Source: Entomoplasma ellychniae
GTDB lineage: Bacteria > Bacillota_I > Bacilli_A > Mycoplasmatales > Mycoplasmataceae
Reading direction: 5' to 3'
Length of the DNA stretch: 64,000 nucleotides
NCBI RefSeq assembly: GCF_002930155.1
Contig: NZ_PHND01000001.1
Span: forward strand, 744,001-808,000
In this document: piece after piece, positions 55,015-64,000 of the stretch
Layout: each line of letters begins with the position of its first letter
How positions within the stretch are numbered: position 1 is the first letter of the stretch
Translations under genes and position numbers: made by a program
The notes under the pieces: model-generated
What the model was told of the DNA's origin: nothing
The model's input: only the letters and a program-made list of their open reading frames with translations
Databases searched by the model: none

Positions 55015-56580
55015 TTAACTTACCACCATTAGAATTTCTTTTTCATCCTTACTTAAATCAATTCAAGTGTATTTTAAGTCTAAAACTAATTTTAAACTTA
55101 CCAACCATTGTGATTCTTTATCACCTTCAATTGAGATATCACTAATTTTTAATCCTGTATATTTTAAACTATTTGCAATATAATTTTTAATCTCATCTTG
55201 TGAATTAAAGTTTTGTGAATTTAATTCTTCGTTTATTTTTTGTTTTACACTACTTAAATCAATTCTAGTATCTTCAATTTTAGTTTTTAAATTTAATGTT
55301 CAATCTTTATTATTGTCATCTTCATCATCTCATCTGTGTTTTGAATCCATTAATATTTGTATGTCAACATTTGCTTCATTATTAATGATGTTTATTTCAA
55401 TTTTTCCAATGTTAACACCATCACCAATTGTTGTATTATTTAATACATTAATTAAATCACCTTCTGTATTAAATTGATTTTGATCGTTGACAATATTTTG
55501 TAATATTTTTTCAACTTCTTGTTTTTTAACCACTTGTCTTGTGTCTATTGTAGTAGAAAGATCTATTTTTTTATCAGATATTGTTTCATCGCTTCATTTA
55601 ATTTTTTCACTGTTTAATTTAACAACTATCTCAAACTCTTTTGTAGAAAGTGGATAATCTTGAGAATAACTTTTCTCTTGGATCTCTAATTCTATATCAC
55701 CATTTTTAATTTGCTCAATTTCTGAAGTATTTTTGTAGTTATTAATTGCATCTATAGCTTCACTTTCAGAATAATACTTTTTACTATTTGATATTTTAGA
55801 AAGAATATCTTCTTTAATGTTTTCAAATTGAACTTCTGTTCTTTGATCAACTTTTAACTTAAATTCAAAAGTATTAATACTTGAAGGTAAATTATTATTT
55901 CATTTTCACTTTTTCTTTAACATTACTTCAACAACAAATGAAACTTCTTCATTAATAAAAGTTGAATCCTTAAGGGGATCTTTTAGCTTAACATTAATAA
56001 TTTCTCCATCTTGAAAATTAGTGTTTAAAATTTCAACTATTGCTTTGTGCAAATCATAAAAATATCTTTTGTGAGCTACTTTATCATCAGTAGCTGGAAC
56101 TTCAGTATATAAAGAATCAAAAATCTTTGATACCTCTAAAGGTTCTTTAACTTCTCGATTATCTATCTTTACAGCAGTTGTAATTTCAACTACACCTTCT
56201 GTCCAATCATTGTCTCATTGGTAGTCATCTAATAATGAAGCTTCAAATGAGATGCTTACATAGTCGTTGATAATATCATTTCCATCACTGTCTGAAATTA
56301 CACTATCGCTGTCTTTAGTTTTAATTTGAGTACCTTCTAATTTATTGTTTATTATTTCATTTTCTGCATCTTCAATAGATTTGAAAGTTTTGCTTTTTGC
56401 TAATTCGTGAATTTTGCTACTAACGCTCATAATAGAAATAGTGTTTTTTTCCAACGTTTTTCCTGATACATCTTCTTTATTTTCATAATTTAAATTAATA
56501 TTGTTATTGTTTCGTAACACAAATGTCCCTGATGTGGCAACCAAAGAAGTTGCTCCAAATATACTTAATAGTTTTTTCAT
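55015..56580 (-). CDS. repeat-containing exported surface protein (second gene of the switchable operon)
   Basis: Not recognised. The 521-residue protein starts MKKLLSIFGATSLVATSGT, the typical Mollicutes lipoprotein signal. Where the lipidated Cys should stand it reads FVLRNNNN, so it is probably exported without a lipid anchor. About five modules of the same Trp-then-DxR type follow (closings near KIDNRE, KVDQRT, TIDTRQ, IEDTR). The ATG overlaps the stop of the first gene as TAATG, so the two are translationally coupled. TGA supplies the module Trp. Confidence 0.8.
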
Positions 56581-57584
56581 TATTTTTCTCCTTCTTCCAA
56601 ATTATTGATAGTAAAGTTCAAAGTTATTTCAGCTTTACTTAATTCATCACCTATTTTTCATTCAAATCCATCATTTAATGAAAGTTGTAATTCAACTATA
56701 TATTCTTTATTTATGGTTTCATTTTTACTTAGTAGATCAATTTTGTAATTTGTTTTTTCATTATTTTTCTCTTTTGTTATATTCTCAAGATCTTCATAAC
56801 TTTTTATGGTCTTACTCTTAAAGAATTTTTTAATATCAACTATCTCATCAAATAAATCAATTTTATTTTTTAAAATGTAAATATTATTTGTAAATTCAAA
56901 AGTTAAATTTTCTTGATTTCCTGTTTCTAATCATTTGTAACTTTTCCTTAATCCAATAGTGATTTTTATTTCAAAATTTTCTTGATTTAGATTTTGGTTT
57001 TCTTTATCATCTTTATCAATTATTGAAACATTTAATATATATCAGACATTTAGATTGCTTTTCTCACTTGTTTTAATTTGATTTTTTATTCAAGCTGAAG
57101 ATAAGGCCTGTTCATAATCTATATCTGAAATGATTTCATTTAATTCTTTTTCTATTTCTGTTTTTTCAACTATAATTCTTTTATCAATAGTTATTTGATA
57201 AATGTGGCTCTGTTCAGTTGTGCCTAAAGTGCTTTGTTTTCAATAATAATTTTTGTTTAACCTGAAAATAACTTTGACATTTAAATTTTTGAAGTAGATT
57301 TCTTCATTTGATTCTGAGTTGTTGTCACTTGTGTCAAATGCACTTAAACTAACCCCATCAAAATTTAAAAGATTAATTCCCTCTTCAAACTCATCTAAGT
57401 TTTTAAAAGATTCTTTTTGCTTTGAATAATCATCTATTTTTTTCTCTATTTTTTCATAATCAACTGCATACTTATGCGAATCAGTAGAGCTAATTTTTGA
57501 AAATACCAAAAATGTATAAAAAATTAAAATTAATAAAAAAACAAAAGTTATTATGATTTTTCTTTTGGGATCATAGTTTTTCAC
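56580..57584 (-). CDS. repeat-containing membrane-anchored surface protein (first gene of the switchable operon)
   Basis: Not recognised. The 334-residue protein has an uncleaved N-terminal anchor (residues 9-29, IIITFVFLLILIFYTFLVF) and about three divergent copies of the module seen in the next two genes (YYWKQS ... TIDKR is the clearest). The start is GTG at 57582-57584, with AAAGGAG eight bases upstream. A long open frame, repeated Trp codons (all TGA) and shared module pattern support it as coding. It is the first gene after the poly(A) promoter. Confidence 0.78.
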
Positions 57585-57654
57585 CTTATTTGCTCCTTTT
57601 AATTTGTTTATATATGATATTTAAAATTGTTAGCAAATTAACCTTCATTCATAA

Positions 57655-57684
57655 ATCTTATTCTTTTTTTTTTTTTTTTGTCAA
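57655..57684 (-). promoter_or_regulatory. candidate phase-variable promoter with poly(A) spacer
   Basis: On the minus strand a perfect -35 box TTGACA (57684-57679) shares its last base with a run of 16 A (57679-57664). GAA and a -10-like TAAGAT (57660-57655) follow, giving an 18-bp spacer. Slippage of the run by one base would change the spacer to 17 or 19 and alter promoter strength. It lies about 70 bases before the GTG start of the surface operon. Confidence 0.6.
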
Positions 57685-57696
57685 GGCCTTTTGGTC

Positions 57697-57725
57697 AAAA
57701 AAAAGACTCTACTAAGAGTCTTTTA
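57697..57725 (-). terminator. terminator of the lipoprotein-HIT operon
   Basis: On the minus strand AAAAGACTCT/AGAGTCTTTT forms a 10-bp stem with a 3-4 base loop, then TTTT. It overlaps the HIT gene stop and separates the two surface operons. Confidence 0.85.
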
Positions 57726-58122
57726 ATATTTTATGTAAATCATGCACTTTGTGTTTTAAAATTACATTTTTATTATGTAAATATCCTTCTTCTTTAATAT
57801 ACTTAGGAACTACATGCTCATGATAATGAAAGATTACTTGTGAAGCTATTGCTTCTTGATTAGAAACGAAATTAAATCCTTTAATGTCTTTAATTTTATC
57901 CATTAAAATCTTTGCTACTATCTTTTTAGCCTTAGCGACTTCTATTATATATAAATCATCAGTACTACTAAAATCTTTAAAGTGTTTTTTTGGAATTACT
58001 AATGTATGACCATCTGCATTTGGGAATGCGTCTAAGAATGCATAAACATATTCATTTTCATAAATATGATATGATGGAATTTCTTTATTTAAGATTTTAC
58101 AAAATAAGCACTCGTTATTCAT
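57712..58122 (-). CDS. HIT-family nucleotide-binding hydrolase
   Basis: The 136-residue protein is a histidine-triad protein that hydrolyses AMP-lysine-like or nucleotidyl substrates. The triad is FHYHEHV (His99, His101, His103). CLFCKI near the N-terminus and ADGHTLVIPKKH are typical of HinT. Its ATG overlaps the stop of the lipoprotein gene before it as TAATG. In Mycoplasma hominis, HinT is encoded with and binds the surface lipoproteins P60 and P80, and the linkage here looks alike. Confidence 0.94.
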   Translation of the reverse strand: MNNECLFCKILNKEIPSYHIYENEYVYAFLDAFPNADGHTLVIPKKHFKDFSSTDDLYIIEVAKAKKIVAKILMDKIKDIKGFNFVSNQEAIASQVIFHYHEHVVPKYIKEEGYLHNKNVILKHKVHDLHKILKDS

Positions 58123-60203
58123 TAATCGCTAGTCTCATCTTCATCATCTTTAATATATTTAGAAATTTGATCATATAGGCCTTGATAAAGCACTTTATCC
58201 CCATCACTTATGTATTTAGTATATAAAACTGTTTTAGCTTCTTCAACGTATTCTGAATCTTTAGAAATCAAACCATTTGAAACTTGATCTAGTAAAGATT
58301 GTTTTGAAGAAGCAGACAATCCTCTAACATAAGTGCTTTGATTTGCATTTAATTCTCAATCTCTCATTAATCTATAGTTAGCTAATGGATCAATTGTTCT
58401 TGATAAGTTAACTTGATAAATAATTTTATCCCCTTCATTAAATTTACTTTGATCATCAGAACTAAATTTATTTGTAAATACACTAGCTTTTTTGTCTATT
58501 GTATCATTAACACCAAGAGTTGATATATCACTGGTTGGTGTAACTTGAACTTCAATGTTATTAACTTTAATTTTACCAGCTTCTTCACCAGCTAATTTAA
58601 CATAATAATTATTTGAATTATCTTGAACGATTTCAGTTCCGCCAACATTTTCAACTTTTGTTATTAGTGAATTATTAATCACTTTATCTGAAAGGCTTAA
58701 TCAAGTATTTAATGGTAAAACAATCTCATTAAAATTAGAACTATCACTTTCTGTTGAAGTTTCTGAAGTTATATTTATACCATGACCACTATATATATCA
58801 TTTAAATATAAAGGTAAAACCAAAACTATTTCTTTTGCTCCTGCTTCCCCAACTTTAAATCCCGCACCATTATTAATTAATATTGTTGGAGAGGTAATTG
58901 ACTTAGCAGCTGTTTGAGCATCACTAGATATTTTTAGTTCTTGAGATGTAATTGCTTCTACAGAAGATTCGGTATTTCTGACTATTCCATTATAACCTTT
59001 TATACCAAAAAAATTATCATATCCTTCCTCAACAATATTTCAATCACTTACATTTTCTGTACCTTCTGGACCTTTTTCAATTAATTCTTTAAGATCAGGT
59101 AATGAATAATTTTGTAATCTAATGTTACCGTTTTCAGTTGTATCACCAATTTCTTGTTTAATTCTAGCTATTCATTTTGCAATATTTTCATCAGTATCTT
59201 TGTGTTGAATTGATCAAATCATTTTAATGTTTGATTCTTGACTTTCATTTAATCTATTTTGAAATGAATTAACTAATTTGTTAGAAGTATTTAATCTAGC
59301 ATTGGTATTAACATAATTTAAATTGGTTCAATTTGTTGAAATAATACTTTCATTTAAATAAGCCATCCCAATTAATTGATCGTAAAGAGTAGTTTTAATT
59401 TCACTAGTAATGTAGTTTTGGAAACGATATTTTAAAATATCAAAACCACTAAATTCAGCATCAATTTTAAAAGTATCAGTGTTTTCAGGAATTTCTTCAC
59501 CTAATGCGACTTTAGGCAATTGATCAAGACTTGTCGTTTCAACACCTTGTATTTTTTTAGAACCGACTATTATAAAATTTTTGTTAGTTTCATTATCGTT
59601 GTTAGTTAATAAAGTTAAACTTGGTGTTTGATGTGATTCATTTTGTCCAAACTCACCTTGGAATTGTCATCTTAACCATTCATTGCCACTGTTTTCCTCA
59701 GAACTTTCTTTATAATAAATTGCATATTTATAGTCTTCGTCATTTTTTACTATTTTATTTGGGTTTAAACTTCTATTTTTTGCAAATTCTTCATCATATC
59801 CATTTGAATTTTTTATAAGTTTGCTTGTATAAGTATTGTAAATAATTGTTGATGATAAATTATCTAAAATATTATCTGATGAAGTGGTTTCATCTTGTTT
59901 TATTTTAAAAATATCATTTTGTTTGTTGTAATTTGCTTCGTACTCATAATCAGTAATTGATTTGTTTATTAATTTAACAATATCAGTGGTTCTTTCAGAA
60001 TCACTGATTGCAAAGAATTCATCAGCTTGACTTTTGGTAATAATCCCACCTTGCTTAAGTTTAATAATTAAATTCTTGTAAATATTTTCATCACTAAATT
60101 TTATTTTATCTCATCTAATGACAGAGGTTTTACAAGATACAACAATAGCGGATGTAGAAGCTGTTAAACCAGCAGCACCTAAAATTAGTAGTAATTTTTT
60201 CAT
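58122..60203 (-). CDS. lipoprotein (second of the HIT-linked pair)
   Basis: The 693-residue protein starts with a lipoprotein signal and lipobox (KKLLLILGAAGLTAS, then AIVVSC with Cys24). The rest is a soluble, strand-rich ectodomain rich in Asn, Ser and Asp with no recognised domain. TGA codons give Trp at several sites. Its ATG lies one base after the previous lipoprotein stop, with GGGGATGA inside that gene as ribosome site. By position it corresponds to P60/P80-type proteins, but I cannot confirm homology by eye. Confidence 0.85.
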
Positions 60204-60204
60204 A

Positions 60205-62856
60205 CTATTCATCCCCTTTCATTTTTAAAGAAACATTATCGTAATTAAAAACAAATTGAATGCTTGACATAGCAACTTGAACTTTTTTTGTTTTTGATCA
60301 AATTGTGTTACCTTGAATTGTTGTTTCATAATCAGCTTTTAAAGTTTGGTTAGGAATGAACTTCTTAGCTTGATCTGTAAGAATTATGTTATTTTGAACA
60401 TCAAAATTATTTTTCACATCTTCTACTCAAGATTTATTTTTTTTATCAAAACTACTTGAAATTTTCGCATCAGATACTTTGTCAATGTTAGCAATTTGTT
60501 CAATAATTGCTTTTCATCCTTTTTTATCAACTTCTTTTTCAGTTTCAAAGAATGTTTCAAATAAACCTTCATCATCTTTATTTAAGACATCTTTTAAATA
60601 AAGTCACATTCATTGCCCTAATTCTTTAAAATCACCATCAGTATTAGATAATGCAGAAGTTAAATCTGTCAAGTAATCAAAATCATATAAAGACCCAGTT
60701 GTGTTTTTATTTTTAGCAATAGAACTATTAACTAAAAATCTTTCATACCTGTTTTTAATATTATAGTTAATAACATTTTTGTAGTCATTTACACCATTCA
60801 TATTTTTAATTTTATCGATCACTTCTTGATTTTTAATATCTCATGCTCTTGTAGGATCACCCTCATTTGTTTTACTTGAAGACTCAGTTACTAAATCTCT
60901 GTTTAATATGTAAGTGGAATAAGCATTTGAAGTGCTGAAAATAGCATCATAAGCAATTGATTCTTTTTTATCTAGATCATCAGTTGTTGAAACAGATTCC
61001 TGATTTTCAGTTACATTATTTTCAGGCTTCATTAAACTATAACCATCTATTTTAGCAAAATGCAAACCATCACTTTCTATATAAGCAATAATTCCTAAAT
61101 TTGAATTAACAACAGAATATATATTTGATCCACTATTTGAAGCTTCTTGATCAACATCAGCAAATCTTCTTGTCGCTTCAACTAATCCTGTAAGTTTTTT
61201 AAAGTTAGGATCAGCAAATGCAACAGCTTTATCTTTTAAAGCTGATTCTGGTATATTTGTTGATGCATGATCAAATCCACCATCAATAGCTTTTGTTCCT
61301 TTTCCACCATTTAAAAAGTCATAAATAGCATATTTGGCAACATTTGAATAACTTTCATTATCAACAGTCAGAATACCTGCATCTTTTTTTGAAGTTAAAT
61401 ATGAACTTGCTCACTCGTTGCTACTATTAATTAATAAAGTTCCACTATTAGCACCCCTATAAAATGAATCAAATAAACTTAAACCTGTTTGTTCTTCTAT
61501 TTTGTCATTTTTAACAATATCAACATAAAATTTGCCAAAACCCTTAAAATAGTTAAGCAAAGTATTTGTATCACTTTCAGGATTAATAAATAAGTTAGAA
61601 CTAATTTCTTTTTTAATGTCTACAGAAGTGTTATTAAATTTTAAAACTATTTCACTAACTGCAACGGGTTTTTTATCTGTGAAGTATTTATTTGACAAGT
61701 ATCTTTGACTTTCGTTTAATAACCCCACTCTTCCATCATTTGTAGATTCAGTTGCTTTTAACTCAACTTTTTCATTTTCAATAGTATATTCAGGAATGTA
61801 ATTGACTACTTCGGTTAATTTTGTTGGTTTTACACCTTTTCAGTTTAAAAAATCACCAAAAGGAAGGTCATTAGTTAAAAGTGCTTCTAAGTCAGAAGTT
61901 GACATAAAATCAGACAAACTACCAATTGCAATATCTTTATTTGATATTTGTTTTTTAGCATAACTGTTAGAAATAGAATTAAATAAATTTGTAAAGTTTT
62001 TTATTTCCGCTACATTGTCAATGTATTCAACTTTGAAAGAGGGAGATTGTTCGCTAGTTGAAGATTTAATAGCATTTTTCCCACCAATAGAGTTAACTAA
62101 ATTAATAATACTTAACTGTTGTGTTGAAGATAAGCCAGTTAAACTTAAATTTTCAAGTTCAGAAATTGTTTTGTCTGCAAATTGAGATTTAAAATCAAGT
62201 AAAAGATTATTATGAATTGTTGAACTTGAAGTTAATAAATTTCTATTGACATTACCTTTAGATCATTTAGTTGAAGTATTCATTCCAGCAAAAGCTAATA
62301 TTTTAGTCAAAGTTTTATAAGCGCTATAATCAGTGTTATTTAAAATGTCATTAGATATAAAAGCGTTTTCTAAAGCTGTTTGATTGTCATCAACTGTTGG
62401 GAATTGATCTCTTAAATATTTTAATCAACCCTTAGTTTTTTCTTTTTTATTATCTAAATAAGTTTTTCTTTTAGCTTCCATAGCAGATTTAGCTTGATAT
62501 TGAATTGAACCAACAGTTGAATCATTTCCTCAAGCTTTTTTAATTTCAGCTAAAGTATTTTTATCTAAGTTTTTTAAAACTCCACCTTTTTCATCACTTG
62601 CAGCTTCCATAAATATGCTCACTGCAAAAAAGTTATAAAACTGTGTTATATATTTATTTGGATTTTTACCTAGTGGTCCATAAACTGAAATATACCATTC
62701 ATTCAATTTTTCAGCATTAATTCTTAAACTACCATCGCCATTTATAAACACCTCGCCATATTTGGTGTCATCCTTGTCATTATCACATGCAATAACAACT
62801 GTTGCTGTACTTGCTGAAATGGTTAAAGCTCCAACTAAAGCTAATAATTTTTTCAT
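60205..62856 (-). CDS. large lipoprotein (first of the HIT-linked pair)
   Basis: The 883-residue protein begins MKKLLALVGALTISAS and has a lipobox TVVIAC with Cys24. The mature part starts with an acidic stretch (DNDKDDTKYGE) and is mostly helical, with no recognised domain. AGGAGG lies seven bases before the ATG. An upstream TATAAT on the minus strand (62905-62910) marks the operon promoter. The HIT gene and the second lipoprotein follow. At least six TGA codons code for Trp. Confidence 0.87.
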
Positions 62857-62904
62857 TCTTATTCCTCCTGAATTTTAAAAAGTAAAATCTTTGTTTATGT
62901 ATCA

Positions 62905-62910
62905 ATTATA
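62905..62910 (-). promoter_or_regulatory. -10 element of the lipoprotein-HIT operon
   Basis: TATAAT on the minus strand within GTTATATAATTGATAC, about 50 bases before the lipoprotein ATG. It has no long homopolymer spacer, unlike the promoter of the next operon. Confidence 0.5.
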
Positions 62911-63008
62911 TAACACAAGCAATTCACAATTTAAAATAATTATATATTAAAAGTGATAGAATATAAAATATATTTGACCTAAAAGTTAAAAAAATAAGAA
63001 AGAACATT

Positions 63009-64000
63009 ATGAATAAAAATATTAAAAATTTGTTTCCATTTTTTAAAAATAATCCAGAAAAAGTCTATTTTGACAGTGCAGCTTCATCTTTAAAATTATC
63101 AAAAGTCATTGAAGCAGAAAGGAATTTTTTAACAACAAATGGTGCTAATCCACACGTAACAGATTATGAGAAAGGTTTTGAAGCACTTGAAAAATTAAAT
63201 TATGTTAGAAGTTTAGTGAGAAATATGATCAATGCATGCAAGACAGAAGAAGTTATTTTTACTAGTGGCACCACTCAATCTATTAACACTTTGGCAAATG
63301 GTATTGCAGAATTTATTAAAAAAGATGATGAAATTTTATTAACAGAATTAGAACATTCATCTAACATGATGCCCTGAATTAATTTAGTTAAAAATACTGG
63401 TGCAAAAATTAAAAAAATAACTTTAGCTGATGATTTTACAATAGATATTAACGACTTAAAAAACCAAATAAACAAAAATACAAAAATTATTACAATATCA
63501 CATGTTACAAACACTTTAGGAACTAAAAATGATATTGCCGCGATAGTGAAGGTAGTTAAAAATATTAATTCTGGGATCATTATTCATGTTGATTGTGCTC
63601 AATCAATAGCTCATGAAGTAATTGACGTTCAAAATTTAGGTGTTGATTTTATTTCATTTTCTACACATAAAATTTATAGTTCATTTGGCCTTGGTGTTTT
63701 ATGGGGGAAATATGATTTATTAGATAAGTTAAAACCTTTTTTATTTGGTGGTGGAATGAATTTAAAAATCGATTCAGATTTTAATTATAAATTAAAATCT
63801 TTACCAGATAAGCTTGAGGGTGGAACACCAAATATTCAGGCAATTTACGGGTTTGAACAAGCAATAAACTTTATTAATAAAATAAAACTCAAAAACATCA
63901 TAAGTCATGAAACTAGTTTGAAAAAATATTTTGTTCAAAAAGTTAATGAAAAAAAATTAAATTGCAAAATTGATTTTTATAATTTAAACAATAATTCACC
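63009..64000 (+). CDS. sufS: cysteine desulfurase (partial, runs off the right edge)
   Basis: The visible 330 residues match class II (SufS/Csd-type) cysteine desulfurases, PLP enzymes that release sulfur for Fe-S clusters or thiolated tRNA. FDSAASSLKLSKVIEA at the N-terminus, TSGTTQSINTLANG, ELEHSSNMMPW and the PLP Lys in STHKIYSS (about Lys221) are clear. TGA at 63376-63378 is Trp. The catalytic Cys and the C-terminus lie beyond the window. SufS is favoured over IscS/NifS by the N-terminal pattern. The gene diverges from the lipoprotein operon. Confidence 0.9.

Noticed and set aside
51-62856. Many apparent gene breaks at TGA codons
   Set aside because: The TGA codons fall where protein families have Trp, such as NKWD of Der and GSQWGDEG of PurA, and frames continue on both sides. 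This is code 4, not decay or frameshift.

Overview
The window comes from a wall-less, AT-rich Mollicutes bacterium of the Mesoplasma/Entomoplasma group. Nearly every long gene reads through in-frame TGA codons that sit where the protein family has tryptophan, so UGA codes for Trp (genetic code 4). TGG is also used. The tmRNA tag closely resembles the one I recall for Mesoplasma florum but is not identical, which suggests a relative rather than M. florum itself. All coordinates here join the open pieces on either side of such TGA codons.

Bases 1-52348 are mostly core genes on the plus strand, in an order that echoes Bacillus. From the left they are: rsmB, cmk-der-gpsA-hup, recU diverging from gpsB, the RNase P RNA, cinA-recA, rny, guaC-purA-purB, coaD with a Gfo/Idh oxidoreductase, rnr-smpB, a glucose-type PTS permease with a broken reading frame, a serine hydrolase, tmRNA (minus strand), mgtE-trmB, a type I membrane protein followed by a PP2C phosphatase and a Ser/Thr kinase, rsgA-rpe-thiN, tRNA-Leu, rpmB, an Asp23 protein with fakA, plsX-rnc-smc, a complete pst phosphate-uptake operon with phoU, ftsY-ylxM-ymdB, metK, an M13 peptidase, trmFO-ung and yhaM. 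The stretch prpC-prkC-rsgA-rpe-thiN ... rpmB-yloU-fakA-plsX-rnc-smc-ftsY-ylxM keeps the Bacillus subtilis order. The pst operon is inserted between smc and ftsY.

Bases 52753-62856 are an accessory surface-protein region on the minus strand. Two large lipoproteins are tightly coupled to a HIT-family protein, resembling the P60/P80-HinT locus of Mycoplasma hominis. After a terminator comes a second three-gene operon of exported proteins built from repeated modules of about 90 residues. The promoter I propose for it has a perfect -35 box (TTGACA) and a weak -10 box (TAAGAT), separated by a run of 16 A. That is the architecture of phase-variable vlp promoters in Mycoplasma hyorhinis. The last gene of this operon also carries an exact 276-bp tandem duplication in frame. 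On/off switching together with repeat-number variation makes this the most interesting part of the window. A plus-strand cysteine desulfurase gene runs off the right edge.

Functionally the window covers nucleotide salvage (guaC, purA, purB, cmk), RNA processing and decay (RNase P RNA, RNase Y, RNase R, RNase III, YhaM), ribosome rescue (tmRNA, SmpB), protein targeting (FtsY), lipid precursor supply (GpsA, PlsX, FakA), phosphate and magnesium import, and surface variation.
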